DNA of 64,000 nt from an uncultured bacterium. GTDB taxonomy: Bacteria; Desulfobacterota; Binatia; UBA1149; CAITLU01. The position numbers and the translations under genes were made by a program. The notes beneath the pieces were generated by a model, which saw only the letters and a program-made list of their open reading frames with translations, had not been told where the DNA came from and did no database searches. Positions 18,404-27,363 of the stretch are shown here, piece by piece; the first letter of the stretch is position 1, and each line of letters opens with the position of its first letter. Location of the stretch: the NCBI GenBank assembly GCA_903893315.1, contig CAITLU010000002.1, forward strand, positions 62,001-126,000, written 5' to 3'.

Positions 18404-19150
18404 TTACGTCCGATGCTTTCGGTATATCTCCACCGCCCAACTCACCGCCGGATGGCCGACGTAGCGCGCGAGCAGTTCTTCGGCGCGCCGCGGCATTGGC
18501 CTCGGTTTCTTCATGTCGGGATGCGAGACGTCGAATATCGGTCCGAGCAGCGCGGCGGCCGTCAGATCCGCGACGGTGAACTCACCGCCGACGAGATAGC
18601 CGCTTGCCGCGCTGCGCTCTGCCAGGAAGTCGAGCGTGCTCGCGACCGTACTCTCGGCTTTGCGCACCTGCGCTGGATCGACGCCGTTGCCAGAGCGGAT
18701 CAATACGGCGGTCAGCGGGGAAAAAGCGCGATACAGCGTACGCTTCCACTGCGGATGTCCGGTTGAAAACATGTCGGCCACGTAGGCCGGCTCACCGAGA
18801 GCGGCGTCGAAGATGAGGCGGCGCGTCGCCGGTCCGAGGTCGTCGTCGAAGCGCGCTTGCAGAGACAGGGCTTGCTCGCGGTCGCCGCGGTCGCGCGGGT
18901 ACAGCGGCGGCTCGGGATAACGCTGTTCGAGTTCGTCGATGATGCGCCCCGAGCCGGCGATCACTTTGCCGTCGATGCGCAGCACCGGCACCGCGTTCTG
19001 ACCGGTCAGGCGGCGGATCTGCGGCACATGCGGGCCGGGAAGATAATTGATGCGCTGGTGCGGAATGCCTTTGAAGTCGAGAGCCCAGCGCACTTTCTCG
19101 TTGTAGTGCGAAAACGGAAACTGCAGGAGTTCGATTGCGGGCTGGGTCAT
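18404..19150 (-). CDS. Glutathione S-transferase family protein
   Basis: 248 residues. An N-terminal thioredoxin-like GST domain (LLQFPFSHYNEKVRWALDFK, then GQNAVPVLRIDGKVIAGSGRI with the cis-Pro and GSH-binding Ser region) is followed by a helical C-terminal domain. Between strand 1 and helix 1 the motif is FSHYNEK rather than CxxC or CPFC, so a Ser/Tyr-type GST is expected. The substrate is unknown. It is convergent with copA, about 100 bases away. Confidence 0.85.
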   Translation of the reverse strand: MTQPAIELLQFPFSHYNEKVRWALDFKGIPHQRINYLPGPHVPQIRRLTGQNAVPVLRIDGKVIAGSGRIIDELEQRYPEPPLYPRDRGDREQALSLQARFDDDLGPATRRLIFDAALGEPAYVADMFSTGHPQWKRTLYRAFSPLTAVLIRSGNGVDPAQVRKAESTVASTLDFLAERSAASGYLVGGEFTVADLTAAALLGPIFDVSHPDMKKPRPMPRRAEELLARYVGHPAVSWAVEIYRKHRT

Positions 19151-19170
19151 GGTTGTCGTCTCCTCGGGCT

Positions 19171-20094
19171 CTACTCGAGTTTGTCGCCGACGATTCCGGC
19201 GGCTATCAGTTCGTCGGTCAGGGCTCCGTCGTGTGCGATCAGCAGGTGCACGCGGCCGCGTTCTGCATGTTCACCGAGATCGACGAGTGCGCGGGTTTGA
19301 TCCGCCATTCGTTCGCGGTCCTCGCCCGACAGGTTGGCCACCAGGCGGCTGTGGCCGGCGCGGCGCTCCAGGTTGAGCGTACTCCACACGACGTCGCCGA
19401 CGAAGAGCAATTCCTCTGCGTCTTGCAGTCGTACGTAAATCATCTGCGAGCCCTGGGTGTGACCGGGAGCCGGCAGCAGCACCATGCCGGGTGCCACGGC
19501 GTGGGCTCCTTCGTAGGCCAGCGACTGAACCTTGGCACGCATCCCGGCGTCGAGGCCGGCCTCTTCCAGCAGCGTGGTGTTCTCGAGCTGCTTCTCGTTG
19601 AGCAGCAGGTGCGGGAGCAGGAGTTCGACGTTTGCGGACGCGGTCACGCCCGCGAGGTGATCCCAGTGCTCGGCGGTGACGAGGATCAACGAAGCTCTTG
19701 CCAGTGCCGTCTGCATCGAGTCCCAGCCTTCGTCGTGGTAGGCGCCGGCGAACTTGAAGGCCTGGTGTCTGGCTCTGTCCTGGGCGGGATCGATGATCAC
19801 CGTCTTGTCCGCATAGACCACCTGGAACGTCTGCCACGCCATCGGGACGGGAGTGCGGTTGCCGCCGGCAACGACCACGTACTCGGGGAAGGCGCCATCG
19901 GCGATCCTCACGCTGTTGACGCGCAGGGGCAGGTCGCGATCACCGGCCAGGGAGCGAAGCCGGTCAAGGTCCAGAGGGTAGGTGGAAGTCGGCGGAAGGG
20001 GCGAAAAGTCGAACAGGAAGATTTTGAACATCCAGCCGGCCGCCAGCGTCATGGCGAGCGCGGTGAACCACTGGGTTTTCCTGGCGCGTGTCAT
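19171..20094 (-). CDS. Membrane-anchored metallo-beta-lactamase-fold protein with degenerate metal motif
   Basis: 307 residues from the ATG at 20094. A hydrophobic N-terminal segment (FTALAMTLAAGWMFKIFLF) suggests export or anchoring. The MBL fold is recognisable: strand then TAEHWDH (residues 140-146), PGHTQGSQMIYV, FVGDVVW and IAHDGAL. The canonical HxHxDH is A141-E-H143-W-D145-H146, so the first zinc-ligand His is Ala. The other expected ligands (H143, D145, H146, the GH His, the D of FVGD and the late His) are kept. The substrate is unknown. It is divergent from efp. Confidence 0.8.
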   Translation of the reverse strand: MTRARKTQWFTALAMTLAAGWMFKIFLFDFSPLPPTSTYPLDLDRLRSLAGDRDLPLRVNSVRIADGAFPEYVVVAGGNRTPVPMAWQTFQVVYADKTVIIDPAQDRARHQAFKFAGAYHDEGWDSMQTALARASLILVTAEHWDHLAGVTASANVELLLPHLLLNEKQLENTTLLEEAGLDAGMRAKVQSLAYEGAHAVAPGMVLLPAPGHTQGSQMIYVRLQDAEELLFVGDVVWSTLNLERRAGHSRLVANLSGEDRERMADQTRALVDLGEHAERGRVHLLIAHDGALTDELIAAGIVGDKLE

Positions 20095-20219
20095 CGCGAG
20101 GATTCCGTAGCCGGTTCCACCCGCCGATGGCAAGCGCGGCGAGACGCGGCGTGGCGCCGACGGGGCGGGCGCGGGATAGTGTCCTCGTGAAAACCGTCGG
20201 CGCAGCGGTTCCAGGCTGT

Positions 20220-20247
20220 TTGGGCCTGCCTGTGTCTCGTGTATTGT
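20220..20247 (+). promoter_or_regulatory. Candidate sigma70-type promoter of efp
   Basis: TTGGGC (-35), 16-bp spacer, TATTGT (-10), about 53 bases before the efp ATG. The match to consensus is modest (3/6 and 4/6), but the position in the divergent gap is sensible. Confidence 0.3.
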
Positions 20248-20300
20248 CGCACGCTTTCCGGGCCTTCGTGGACCCGTGACTCTCAGGAGGAAACCCTGCC

Positions 20301-20858
20301 ATGAACGCCAGCGACATTCGCCGCGGCACCGTGATCATCTTCAACGGCGTTCCGCATCGCGTGCTGGAATTTCAGCACCGGACCCCGGGCAACCTTCGGG
20401 CCTTTGTCCAGGCCAAGCTGCGCAACCTGAAGTCGGGGCTTTCCACCGAGGCGCGTTTCAGTTCGACCGAAAATATCGAACGCGTGCAGCTCGAGCAGCA
20501 CATGATGCAGTACCTCTACAAAGAGGGCGACACCTTCCACTTCATGAACACCGAGACCTACGATCAGATCGCTCTCGAAGCCGAAGCTCTCGGTGACAAC
20601 GTCTATTATCTGGTCGATGGTATCCAGATCGAGATGGAGATGTACGAAGGGCGCCCGATCGGCATCGAGCCTCCGGGTGTCATCGAGCTCACCGTGGTCG
20701 AGACACCGCCCGAAATGAAGGGAGCGACTGCTTCCGGCAGTCCCAAGCCGGCCAAGCTGGAAACCGGCCTGGTCGTCAACGTGCCGGCTTTCGTCAAAGA
20801 GGGTGAGCGAGTCCGCATCGACACCGCGACCGGTCAGTACCTGGAAAGGGTCCGCTGA
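20301..20858 (+). CDS. efp: Elongation factor P with Asn at the usual modified-Lys site
   Basis: 185 residues, normal EF-P length with three beta-barrel domains. EF-P rescues ribosomes stalled at polyproline. In E. coli the tip of domain I reads PGKGQAF with K34 beta-lysylated; here it reads PGNLRAF, so the residue is N31 (HRTPGNLRAFVQAKLRN). The domain II/III signature GLVVNVPAFVKEGERVRIDTATGQY is intact. A strong AGGAGG precedes the ATG. The ChaN-like gene starts 11 bases downstream. Absence of the acceptor lysine implies no EpmA/YmfI-type modification. Confidence 0.95.
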   Translation: MNASDIRRGTVIIFNGVPHRVLEFQHRTPGNLRAFVQAKLRNLKSGLSTEARFSSTENIERVQLEQHMMQYLYKEGDTFHFMNTETYDQIALEAEALGDNVYYLVDGIQIEMEMYEGRPIGIEPPGVIELTVVETPPEMKGATASGSPKPAKLETGLVVNVPAFVKEGERVRIDTATGQYLERVR

Positions 20859-20869
20859 GAGTCGGCTCC

Positions 20870-22057
20870 TTGTTCGTCCCGAGGTGCAGCATCCCGCGCT
20901 CGCCGGGCGACGTCGCGCCGTCGCAGCTTGCGGCCCGGTTGCTGGGACTCGCTTTCTGCTGCATCACTCTCAATCCGTCCACTGCCGAGGCGGCATCCGT
21001 GTGGTGGGGCGCCAGGGTGCGCCACGCAGCGAGTGCCGAAGCTTCGCGTCTTCATCGGTTCTCCGCGCCGCCAGCGTTTCATCTGTCGCTCGGCCGCCGG
21101 CATCCGTTGGCCGGCCGTCTCTTCGACGTCCGCCGCGGACGTTTCGTCACTCCTTCACAGATGCTCGATGACTTGGCGGGCGCCGACATGGTGCTGCTCG
21201 GCGAGCGGCACGACAATCCCGATCACCATCGCTTGCAAGCCTGGATTATCGACGCGATCGCGGGCGACAAACGCCGGCCGCGCGTGGTTTTCGAGATGAT
21301 CGACGCGGAAAAACAGCGCGACGTTGATCGCAGCCTGCGAGAGTATGCCTCCGGAGTCGATCAACTCGGTGAGGCGCTGGCGTGGGACAAGAGCGGTTGG
21401 CCGCCGTTTGCGATGTACCGGCCGATCTTCGCAGCGGCAGTTTCGCGAGGACTACCGATAGTGGCGGCGGGTCTTTCGCGCTCGCGTCTGGCTGCCGAGG
21501 AGTTCGTGTCGGCGGAGAGCCTCGAAGGCGAGGATCCGGTGTTGCGCGTGGCGTTGCCCGAGCGTCTGCGCGACGCGATGGCGGCCGACATTCGCGAATC
21601 GCACTGCGGCTACGCGCACGAGGCGATGATCACCACGATGATAGCCGTGCAACGGCGCCGCGATCTGACGATGGCGCGGGCCATGCTCGCGGCGGGCCGT
21701 GGACCCGGGAACGGCGCAGTGCTGGTCGCCGGTTTCGGTCACGTGCGCTCGGACTACGGCGTGCCGATGGTGCTGCGCGATCTGGATGCATCGGCGGCGG
21801 TGCGCTCCGTCGGTTTTATCGAAGTCCAGTCCGACGCCAGGAGGCCTGCGGTCTATGCCGAGGAACTGCGCGCCGAGACTCTGCCGTTCGATTACGTATG
21901 GTTCACGCCGCGCGCCAACGACGACGACCCTTGCGAAGAGTTCCGCACTCAGCTCCAGACCATCGGAAGCAAAGGCGGCGCGGGCGGTTCGGGTACTGCG
22001 AAAAAAGGCGCCGGCAACCCAGATGCTGCGCGCGAGATTTTGCCGCCGTCGCGATGA
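20870..22057 (+). CDS. ChaN-like haem-binding-family lipoprotein or exported protein
   Basis: 395 residues from a TTG start 11 bases after efp. An N-terminal hydrophobic stretch (LAARLLGLAFCCITLNPSTAEA) suggests export. The domain from about residue 100 to 330 matches the ChaN/haem-binding-uptake (Cofac_haem_bdg) family: VLLGERHDNPDHH, VVFEMIDAEKQRDVD, SGWPPFAMYRPIFAAAV and VLVAGFGHVRSDYGVP. Members bind haem or regulate iron uptake; here that is inferred from family only. The C-terminus is a Gly/Lys-rich low-complexity tail. The start is uncertain. Confidence 0.78.
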   Translation: MFVPRCSIPRSPGDVAPSQLAARLLGLAFCCITLNPSTAEAASVWWGARVRHAASAEASRLHRFSAPPAFHLSLGRRHPLAGRLFDVRRGRFVTPSQMLDDLAGADMVLLGERHDNPDHHRLQAWIIDAIAGDKRRPRVVFEMIDAEKQRDVDRSLREYASGVDQLGEALAWDKSGWPPFAMYRPIFAAAVSRGLPIVAAGLSRSRLAAEEFVSAESLEGEDPVLRVALPERLRDAMAADIRESHCGYAHEAMITTMIAVQRRRDLTMARAMLAAGRGPGNGAVLVAGFGHVRSDYGVPMVLRDLDASAAVRSVGFIEVQSDARRPAVYAEELRAETLPFDYVWFTPRANDDDPCEEFRTQLQTIGSKGGAGGSGTAKKGAGNPDAAREILPPSR

Positions 22058-22107
22058 AAGCCGCTCGCGGCAGCTGTGATGCGGCGCCGCAGCCGAGGAG
22101 AAAAATC

Positions 22108-22731
22108 ATGGAAATCGCGATCCTGCTCTATGACCGGTTCACCGCTCTCGACTGCATGGGACCGTACGAGATCCTGTCGCGGATTCCCGGCGCGCGGCTG
22201 CGCTTCGTCGCCAAAAAGGCCGGGCCGGTAACGGCCGATACCGGGATGCTGTCGGTAGTGGCCGAAGCGTCTCTTGCCGATGTGGCTGCGCCTGACATCT
22301 TGCTGATTCCCGGCGGTCCCGGCGACGAGGACGCGGCTGCCGACGCCGAAATCGTCGATTGGGTGCGACGCGTGCACGAGAGCAGCAAGTGGACGATCTC
22401 GGTGTGCACCGGCGCGCTGATCCTCGGCGCTGCCGGCGTTCTTCGCGGTCTCGACGCGACCACGCACTGGGCGTCCGCGGACAAACTCGCGACTTTCGGC
22501 GCGCACTATACCGAGCAGCGCGTGCTTCGCTGCGGAAAAGTCATCACCGCCGCCGGAGTTTCCGCCGGCATCGACATGGCTTTGACACTCGCGGCAATCG
22601 AAGTCGGGGACGACTTCGCCAAGACCATGCAGCTCGCGATCGAGTACGATCCACAGCCTCCATTCGATTGCGGTTCGCCCAGGAAGGCGCCGCCTCACAT
22701 AGTCGAACTGCTGCGCGCCATGCTTGGCTGA
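22108..22731 (+). CDS. DJ-1/PfpI family protein, isocyanide-hydratase-like
   Basis: 207 residues from the ATG at 22108, with GAGGAG upstream. Glutamine-amidotransferase-like class I fold; the nucleophile-elbow Cys is in ISVCTGALILGAAGVLRG, and ATTHWASADKL follows as in cyclohexyl-isocyanide hydratases and the N-terminal domain of GlxA-type regulators. There is no AraC HTH domain, so an enzyme or redox-stress role is more likely than regulation. It lies 50 bases after the ChaN-like gene on the same strand. Confidence 0.85.
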   Translation: MEIAILLYDRFTALDCMGPYEILSRIPGARLRFVAKKAGPVTADTGMLSVVAEASLADVAAPDILLIPGGPGDEDAAADAEIVDWVRRVHESSKWTISVCTGALILGAAGVLRGLDATTHWASADKLATFGAHYTEQRVLRCGKVITAAGVSAGIDMALTLAAIEVGDDFAKTMQLAIEYDPQPPFDCGSPRKAPPHIVELLRAMLG

Positions 22732-22843
22732 AAAAACCGGGTAGCTGGAATTCGGCCGCTCGGGCCGCGCGTGCGTCACGCGGCAATGCGGAGCGCTCGG
22801 CGCCGCAGCAGGCTCGCGTGCAGCCGCCGCGGCGTTGTCGCGG

Positions 22844-23155
22844 TTACTTGCCGGGGATGCCCAGGATGTTGCGGCTCAGCAGGTCGAGCAGCGGGAAGGC
22901 GAGCATGATCATGAAGCCGAAGATGCCGCTGCTGATCCACAATACGTTGAGCGGCGAGCCGCCTCTCAGGTGCATGAATATCATCGCGACCAGCACGGCC
23001 TTGGTGACGGCGATAGCCATCGCGACGACGTTGTTCATGGGGCCGAGGTCGACGAACGCCGCAGCTACCGTCAAGGCCGTGAACCCCATGAGGCAGGAGA
23101 ATACCGTCAGGTAGGCTCGGACCGCGGCCTGGGGATTGTAGCTGTGTTTCGGCAT
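22844..23155 (-). CDS. ctaF: Cytochrome c oxidase subunit IV (caa3 type)
   Basis: 103 residues with three hydrophobic helices (LTVFSCLMGFTALTVAAAFV, MAIAVTKAVLVAMIFMHL, LWISSGIFGFMIMLAFPLLD). It matches the small prokaryotic COX IV/CyoD-like subunit that stabilises the oxidase. It is the last gene of the act-cta operon, 9 bases after ctaE. An A6 run just beyond its stop (T6 on its own strand, near 22731-22737) could aid termination, but the hairpin is not adjacent. Confidence 0.88.
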   Translation of the reverse strand: MPKHSYNPQAAVRAYLTVFSCLMGFTALTVAAAFVDLGPMNNVVAMAIAVTKAVLVAMIFMHLRGGSPLNVLWISSGIFGFMIMLAFPLLDLLSRNILGIPGK

Positions 23156-23164
23156 GGCGGTCTC

Positions 23165-23809
23165 CTAGCCGTGGCGTTCGATGAGGTAGAGCAGCGGGAA
23201 CAGGAAGATCCACACCAGGTCGACGAAGTGCCAGTAGAGGCCGGTCAGCTCTACCGGCGTGTACCAATTTTCGTCGAAGCTGTTCTTCAGGGTCATTCTA
23301 AGCATCACCGCCATGATGCCGATGCCGATGATCATGTGGGCGGCGTGAAGGCCGGTCAGCGCGAAGTAGACCGAAAAGAACAGACGCTGGTGAACGGCGT
23401 CGGGTCCGTCGTAGAAGAAATTGCCGGGGAAAAGGCCTTCGTGCCACTTATGCGCGTACTCGTAGCTTTTTACGCCGAGGAACACCGACCCGAGAATCAT
23501 CGTCAGGACGAGATAACCGGCCAGAGCATTGCGGTGGTTCAGGCGCGCCGAGTGCACCGCCATCGCCATTGTGAGCGAACTGCCTATTAGCACTATCGTG
23601 TTGAACGTGCCGAGATAGATGTTCAGGTGATGGCTGGCTTCCGCGAAGACCTGGGGAAAAGTCGTGCGGTAGACGACGTAGGTCATCAGCAGGCCGCCGA
23701 AGAACATTATCTCGGTGACGAGGAACACCCACATCCCGAACGTCGCGGCGTCGTACTGCTGCTCTTCGTCGGCGAAGTGGTGCTGGAGACGCGAGGCGAT
23801 TTCAGACAC
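23165..23809 (-). CDS. ctaE: Cytochrome c oxidase subunit III
   Basis: 214 residues, about five transmembrane helices: the shortened COX III form common in bacterial caa3 oxidases. It contains [20 protein letters not shown] near the N-terminus, the central [20 protein letters not shown], and the C-terminal [20 protein letters not shown]. Its start overlaps the ctaD stop by 8 bases, so translation is coupled. It assembles with subunits I and II in the inner membrane. Confidence 0.95.
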   Translation of the reverse strand: MSEIASRLQHHFADEEQQYDAATFGMWVFLVTEIMFFGGLLMTYVVYRTTFPQVFAEASHHLNIYLGTFNTIVLIGSSLTMAMAVHSARLNHRNALAGYLVLTMILGSVFLGVKSYEYAHKWHEGLFPGNFFYDGPDAVHQRLFFSVYFALTGLHAAHMIIGIGIMAVMLRMTLKNSFDENWYTPVELTGLYWHFVDLVWIFLFPLLYLIERHG

Positions 23810-25445
23810 TGGCGGCCTCCGGTACTGCGTCTTTGGCGGCGTCGCGGTGTGCCGCCGGATAATCGTACGGTTCCCAGTTAACCACCGGGGTCGTATCGAA
23901 ATTGTGCGGCGGCGGGGGCGAATCGATCATCCACTCCAGTCCGGTCGCGCCCCACGGATTGGGACCGGCCTCGCGACCGTGTCGCAGCGACCAGAGCAGG
24001 TAGCACAACGGCAGCAAGTACCCGAAGCCGAGGATCGACGCGCCGGCGGTAGACAGCACGTTGAAGATCTGGAACTCGGGAGGGTAGTAGTGGTAGCGGC
24101 GCGGCATGCCCGCGTAGCCGGCGAGGAACTGAGGGAAGAAGGTCAGGTTGAAGCCGACGAAGATGATCAGGGCCGCGGCCTTGGCGGGGCCTTCGGGATA
24201 CATCTTTCCGGTTATCTTCGGCCACCAGAAGTGCAGCCCAGCCATGTACGCCATGATCGCGCCGCCTACCATTATGTAGTGGAAGTGCGCGACCACGAAG
24301 TAGGTGTCGTGGACGTGCAGGTCCAGGCCGAGAGCGCCGAGAAACAGGCCGGTCAGGCCGCCGACCAGGAACAACCCCATGAAGCCGAAGGCGTAGATCA
24401 TCGGCGCTTCGAACGTGATCGAGCCCTTGTACATGGTCGCCGCCCAGTTGAAGGTCTTGACCGCCGACGGCACCGCAACCGCGAAAGAAATGATCGAGAA
24501 GGCCATCGCTGCGTACATCGACTGGGGAGTCGTGAAGAGGTGGTGGCCCCAGACGAAGAATCCGATGACCGCGATAGAGAGCGACGATGCGGCGATGAAG
24601 TTGTAGCCGAAGATCCGCTTCTTGGAGAAGCAGGGGATGACTTCGCTGATCACGCCCATGGCCGGCAGGATCATGATGTAGACGGCGGGGTGAGAGTAAA
24701 ACCAGAACAGATGCTGGAACAGAACCGGGTCGCCGCCGGCCTTGGGATCGAAGATGCCGAGGCCGAAGCCGCGGTCGAGCACGACCATCAGCACGGTGAT
24801 CGCGATCACCGGCGTGGCCAGTACCATCACGATGCTGGTGGCGTAGTGAGCCCAGATGAACAGCGGCAGCCTGAACCAGGTCAGTCCCGGCGCGCGCATC
24901 TTGTGGATCGTGACGATGAAGTTCAGGCCGGTCAGGATCGACGAAAAGCCAGTGATGAAGATGCCGATCGCGGGCAGCACGACGTTGGTCGTCGCGTAGG
25001 CGGTGCTGTACGGCGTGTACAGGGTCCAGCCGGTGTCGAGTCCGCCGGTCACGGTCGCGACGATGCCGATCGTGGCGCCCACGATGTAGACGTACCAGCT
25101 GAGCAGGTTGAGCCGAGGGAAAGCGAGATCCTTGGCGCCGATCATCAACGGAACCAGGAAATTCCCGAGCGTCGCAGGTATCGACGGGATCAGGAAGAAG
25201 AAGACCATGACGATGCCGTGCAGCGTGAACGCCTTGTCGTAGGTGTCCGACGACATCAGATCGCCGGCCGGAGTCAGCAGTTCGGTGCGGATCGCGCCGG
25301 CCATGAGTCCGCCGATGAAGAACATGAGAGTGATCGAGACCAGGTACAGGATGGCGATGCGCTTGTGGTCGACGGTCAGCAGCCAACTCGCCACGGTGTG
25401 CTCGGCATTGAGGTAGTTGGGCTTCTTGCGCTCGCTTGTCTGCAT
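23802..25445 (-). CDS. ctaD: Cytochrome c oxidase subunit I (A2-type haem-copper oxidase)
   Basis: 547 residues, twelve transmembrane helices. It reduces O2 to water at a haem a3/CuB site and pumps protons. Ligands visible: H76 (TLHGIVM) and H389 for the low-spin haem, H387 for the high-spin haem (VVAHFHY), H252, H301 and H302 for CuB. The CuB helix reads YSHPAVY (Y250-Y256): the cross-link Tyr256 is kept but the D-channel Glu of HPEVY is Ala254, with the compensating Tyr-Ser in front. This is the A2-subtype signature, as in Rhodothermus and Thermus caa3. It sits 11 bases after ctaC. Confidence 0.97.
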   Translation of the reverse strand: MQTSERKKPNYLNAEHTVASWLLTVDHKRIAILYLVSITLMFFIGGLMAGAIRTELLTPAGDLMSSDTYDKAFTLHGIVMVFFFLIPSIPATLGNFLVPLMIGAKDLAFPRLNLLSWYVYIVGATIGIVATVTGGLDTGWTLYTPYSTAYATTNVVLPAIGIFITGFSSILTGLNFIVTIHKMRAPGLTWFRLPLFIWAHYATSIVMVLATPVIAITVLMVVLDRGFGLGIFDPKAGGDPVLFQHLFWFYSHPAVYIMILPAMGVISEVIPCFSKKRIFGYNFIAASSLSIAVIGFFVWGHHLFTTPQSMYAAMAFSIISFAVAVPSAVKTFNWAATMYKGSITFEAPMIYAFGFMGLFLVGGLTGLFLGALGLDLHVHDTYFVVAHFHYIMVGGAIMAYMAGLHFWWPKITGKMYPEGPAKAAALIIFVGFNLTFFPQFLAGYAGMPRRYHYYPPEFQIFNVLSTAGASILGFGYLLPLCYLLWSLRHGREAGPNPWGATGLEWMIDSPPPPHNFDTTPVVNWEPYDYPAAHRDAAKDAVPEAASV

Positions 25446-25456
25446 ATCTTCGGTCC

Positions 25457-26488
25457 TCAGTTCGCCGGCGCCAGCGTAGCGGGCGTGGAGGCCGCAGGCG
25501 CGGCCGGTACTGCCGCGCCGGAACCGGCGCCGTCACTGAGCGACTTCACGTACGCGATCAGCGACATCACCTGTTCTTCGGTCAGCTGTCCTCCGAAGGT
25601 CGGCATCGCCGGCGGGAATCCTTTCACCACTTTCGCCAACGGAGTCAGGATGGACTCGCGGATGTAGGCTTCATCGACCTTCACCGTCGCGCCCGAGGCG
25701 AGTTCCACTTGCTGTCCGTAGATTCCCACCAGGACCGGACCGACACCGCCGGGTGCGGGCAGGTGGCAGGTCGCGCAGGCTTTCTCGGTGAAGAGCTTCT
25801 TACCGAGTTGCACCGGCGTCAGGCTCGCGCTGCCGCCGCTGGGAAGTCCGCCGCCTCCGGGCGCTGCTGCCAGCCACGCTTCGTACTCGGCAGGTTGCAT
25901 CACGATGATGCTGCCGCCCATGCGCGAATGTTCGGTGCCGCAGTACTCGGCGCAGAAAAGGTGGAATTCTCCGGTCTGCGTCGGCTGAAACCACAGTGTG
26001 GTGTAACGGCCCGGCACTACGTCGGCCTTGACGCGAAATGCCGGCACGTAGAACGCGTGGATCACATCCTCCGACGTCATCGTCAGCTTGACCGGTTTGC
26101 CGAGCGGGACGTGGAGCGTGTTGATTTCGCGGCGGCCTTCCATGTGCTGGATCTTCCACATCCACTGTCGGCCGACCACGAAGACTTCCATCGCGTCCTC
26201 GGGCGGACGCGAAAGCTTGAAATAGAGGCTGGCGCCCCATGCGAACACGAACATCAGGATGACGAACGGGATTGCCGTCCAGATGATCTCCAGCACGGTC
26301 GAGCCGTGGATATCGGCGCCGACTTCGTTGCCGGGCCGGCGCCGGTAGCGGATCGCGAAGAAAGTCATCGCCGCGATGACGCCGAACGCGGTCAGGCTGC
26401 ACAGCGCGACCAGGAACAGGTACAGCGCGTCGACTTCTGCAGCGTTGGTGGAAGCCTGCGGAGGGAACAGTGACAGCGACAGCAGCAT
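25457..26488 (-). CDS. ctaC: Cytochrome c oxidase subunit II with fused cytochrome c domain (caa3)
   Basis: 343 residues. Two N-terminal transmembrane helices, then a periplasmic cupredoxin domain with the CuA motif [17 protein letters not shown]-terminal class I cytochrome c domain follows, with ACATCH as haem-binding site and later [13 protein letters not shown] holding the Met ligand. The fused cytochrome makes this a caa3 oxidase, able to take electrons directly from a partner complex such as ACIII. The C-terminus is Ala/Pro-rich. It follows the SCO gene by 5 bases. Confidence 0.96.
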   Translation of the reverse strand: MLLSLSLFPPQASTNAAEVDALYLFLVALCSLTAFGVIAAMTFFAIRYRRRPGNEVGADIHGSTVLEIIWTAIPFVILMFVFAWGASLYFKLSRPPEDAMEVFVVGRQWMWKIQHMEGRREINTLHVPLGKPVKLTMTSEDVIHAFYVPAFRVKADVVPGRYTTLWFQPTQTGEFHLFCAEYCGTEHSRMGGSIIVMQPAEYEAWLAAAPGGGGLPSGGSASLTPVQLGKKLFTEKACATCHLPAPGGVGPVLVGIYGQQVELASGATVKVDEAYIRESILTPLAKVVKGFPPAMPTFGGQLTEEQVMSLIAYVKSLSDGAGSGAAVPAAPAASTPATLAPAN

Positions 26489-26493
26489 CCGGT

Positions 26494-27363
26494 TCAGCTC
26501 CTGGCTCGATTGCCGCGCATCTCGCGAAGCCGAGAGACTCCGATGAAGCCGGCCAGCGCGAGAATCGTGAGGATGCCGCCGAGACGCACGATGGACAGTG
26601 CCACTGCGGTGTATTTCCCGGCGGTCGGGTCGTAGCGGAAGCAGTAAAGCATCAACTCGTCGGCGAGGTTGCCGATCTTGCCGTCGGCGGCTTCGACCAG
26701 CGCCAGGCGCAGGTCACGCGACGAGTACTCGATCCCGTAGAAGTAATGGGAGATGCGCCCCTGGGGCGTCAGCACCATGATGGCGGCGGCGTGGGCGAAC
26801 TCGCCGGTTTCCGGCAGGTAGTGATACGCAAAGCCGAGCGAGTCGGTGATGGCGTGGATCGCCGGTTCCTGGCCGGTCAGAAAGTGCCACCCCGCGGCAG
26901 CACCGTCGCGGTTGTAGCTCTTGAGGTAATTCTCTTTTTTCGTCCGCGCCAGTTCGGGGTTGTCTTTGGGGTTGAAGCTCACGGTGATGACTTCGAACTC
27001 GGTACCAACGCTGAAGTTCATCGGCCTGAAGGCCTTGACCATCCCGTTCAGCACCATCGTGCACAGCATCGGGCACTCGTAGTAGGTCATCACCATCACG
27101 ACCGGCTTCTTCTTGTTGAAGAGGTCGCCGAGGCGCACGTCGTTGCCGTTCTCGTCGCGGAATACCAGGTCCATCGGCACTGATTCGCCGAGCCGCTGCG
27201 TGATCCCCACGCCTTGAAGCGGGGTCAGCACATCTGCGGCGCGCTGCTGTTCTTCGCCGGGTGCGACCGCCTGGCCAAACCCGGGCATCGCAGCGGCGTT
27301 CTGCGCGAGTGCGGCGAGCGCCAGCGCCGCAGCAGATGCAGTGAAAAGACTCCGGACCATCAT
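26494..27363 (-). CDS. SCO1/SenC family copper-delivery protein
   Basis: 289 residues from the ATG at 27363. N-terminal signal peptide (LFTASAAALALAALAQNAAA), a thioredoxin-like domain with the copper motif CPMLC (YYECPMLCTMVLNG) and the conserved distal His in GEFAHAAAIMV. A C-terminal transmembrane helix (LGGILTILALAGFIGV) is followed by a basic tail. SCO proteins deliver Cu to the CuA site of subunit II, whose gene is next. The ATG overlaps the upstream stop (ATGA). Confidence 0.92.
   Translation of the reverse strand: MMVRSLFTASAAALALAALAQNAAAMPGFGQAVAPGEEQQRAADVLTPLQGVGITQRLGESVPMDLVFRDENGNDVRLGDLFNKKKPVVMVMTYYECPMLCTMVLNGMVKAFRPMNFSVGTEFEVITVSFNPKDNPELARTKKENYLKSYNRDGAAAGWHFLTGQEPAIHAITDSLGFAYHYLPETGEFAHAAAIMVLTPQGRISHYFYGIEYSSRDLRLALVEAADGKIGNLADELMLYCFRYDPTAGKYTAVALSIVRLGGILTILALAGFIGVSRLREMRGNRARS

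Noticed and set aside
22731-22768. Intrinsic terminator for ctaF
   Set aside because: The T6 run (minus strand) and the CGGCC/GGCCG stem are about 14 bases apart, too far for a canonical terminator.
23715-25667. 650-codon plus-strand frame opposite ctaD and part of ctaC
   Set aside because: Antisense shadow of clearly conserved oxidase genes, low-complexity and highly charged.
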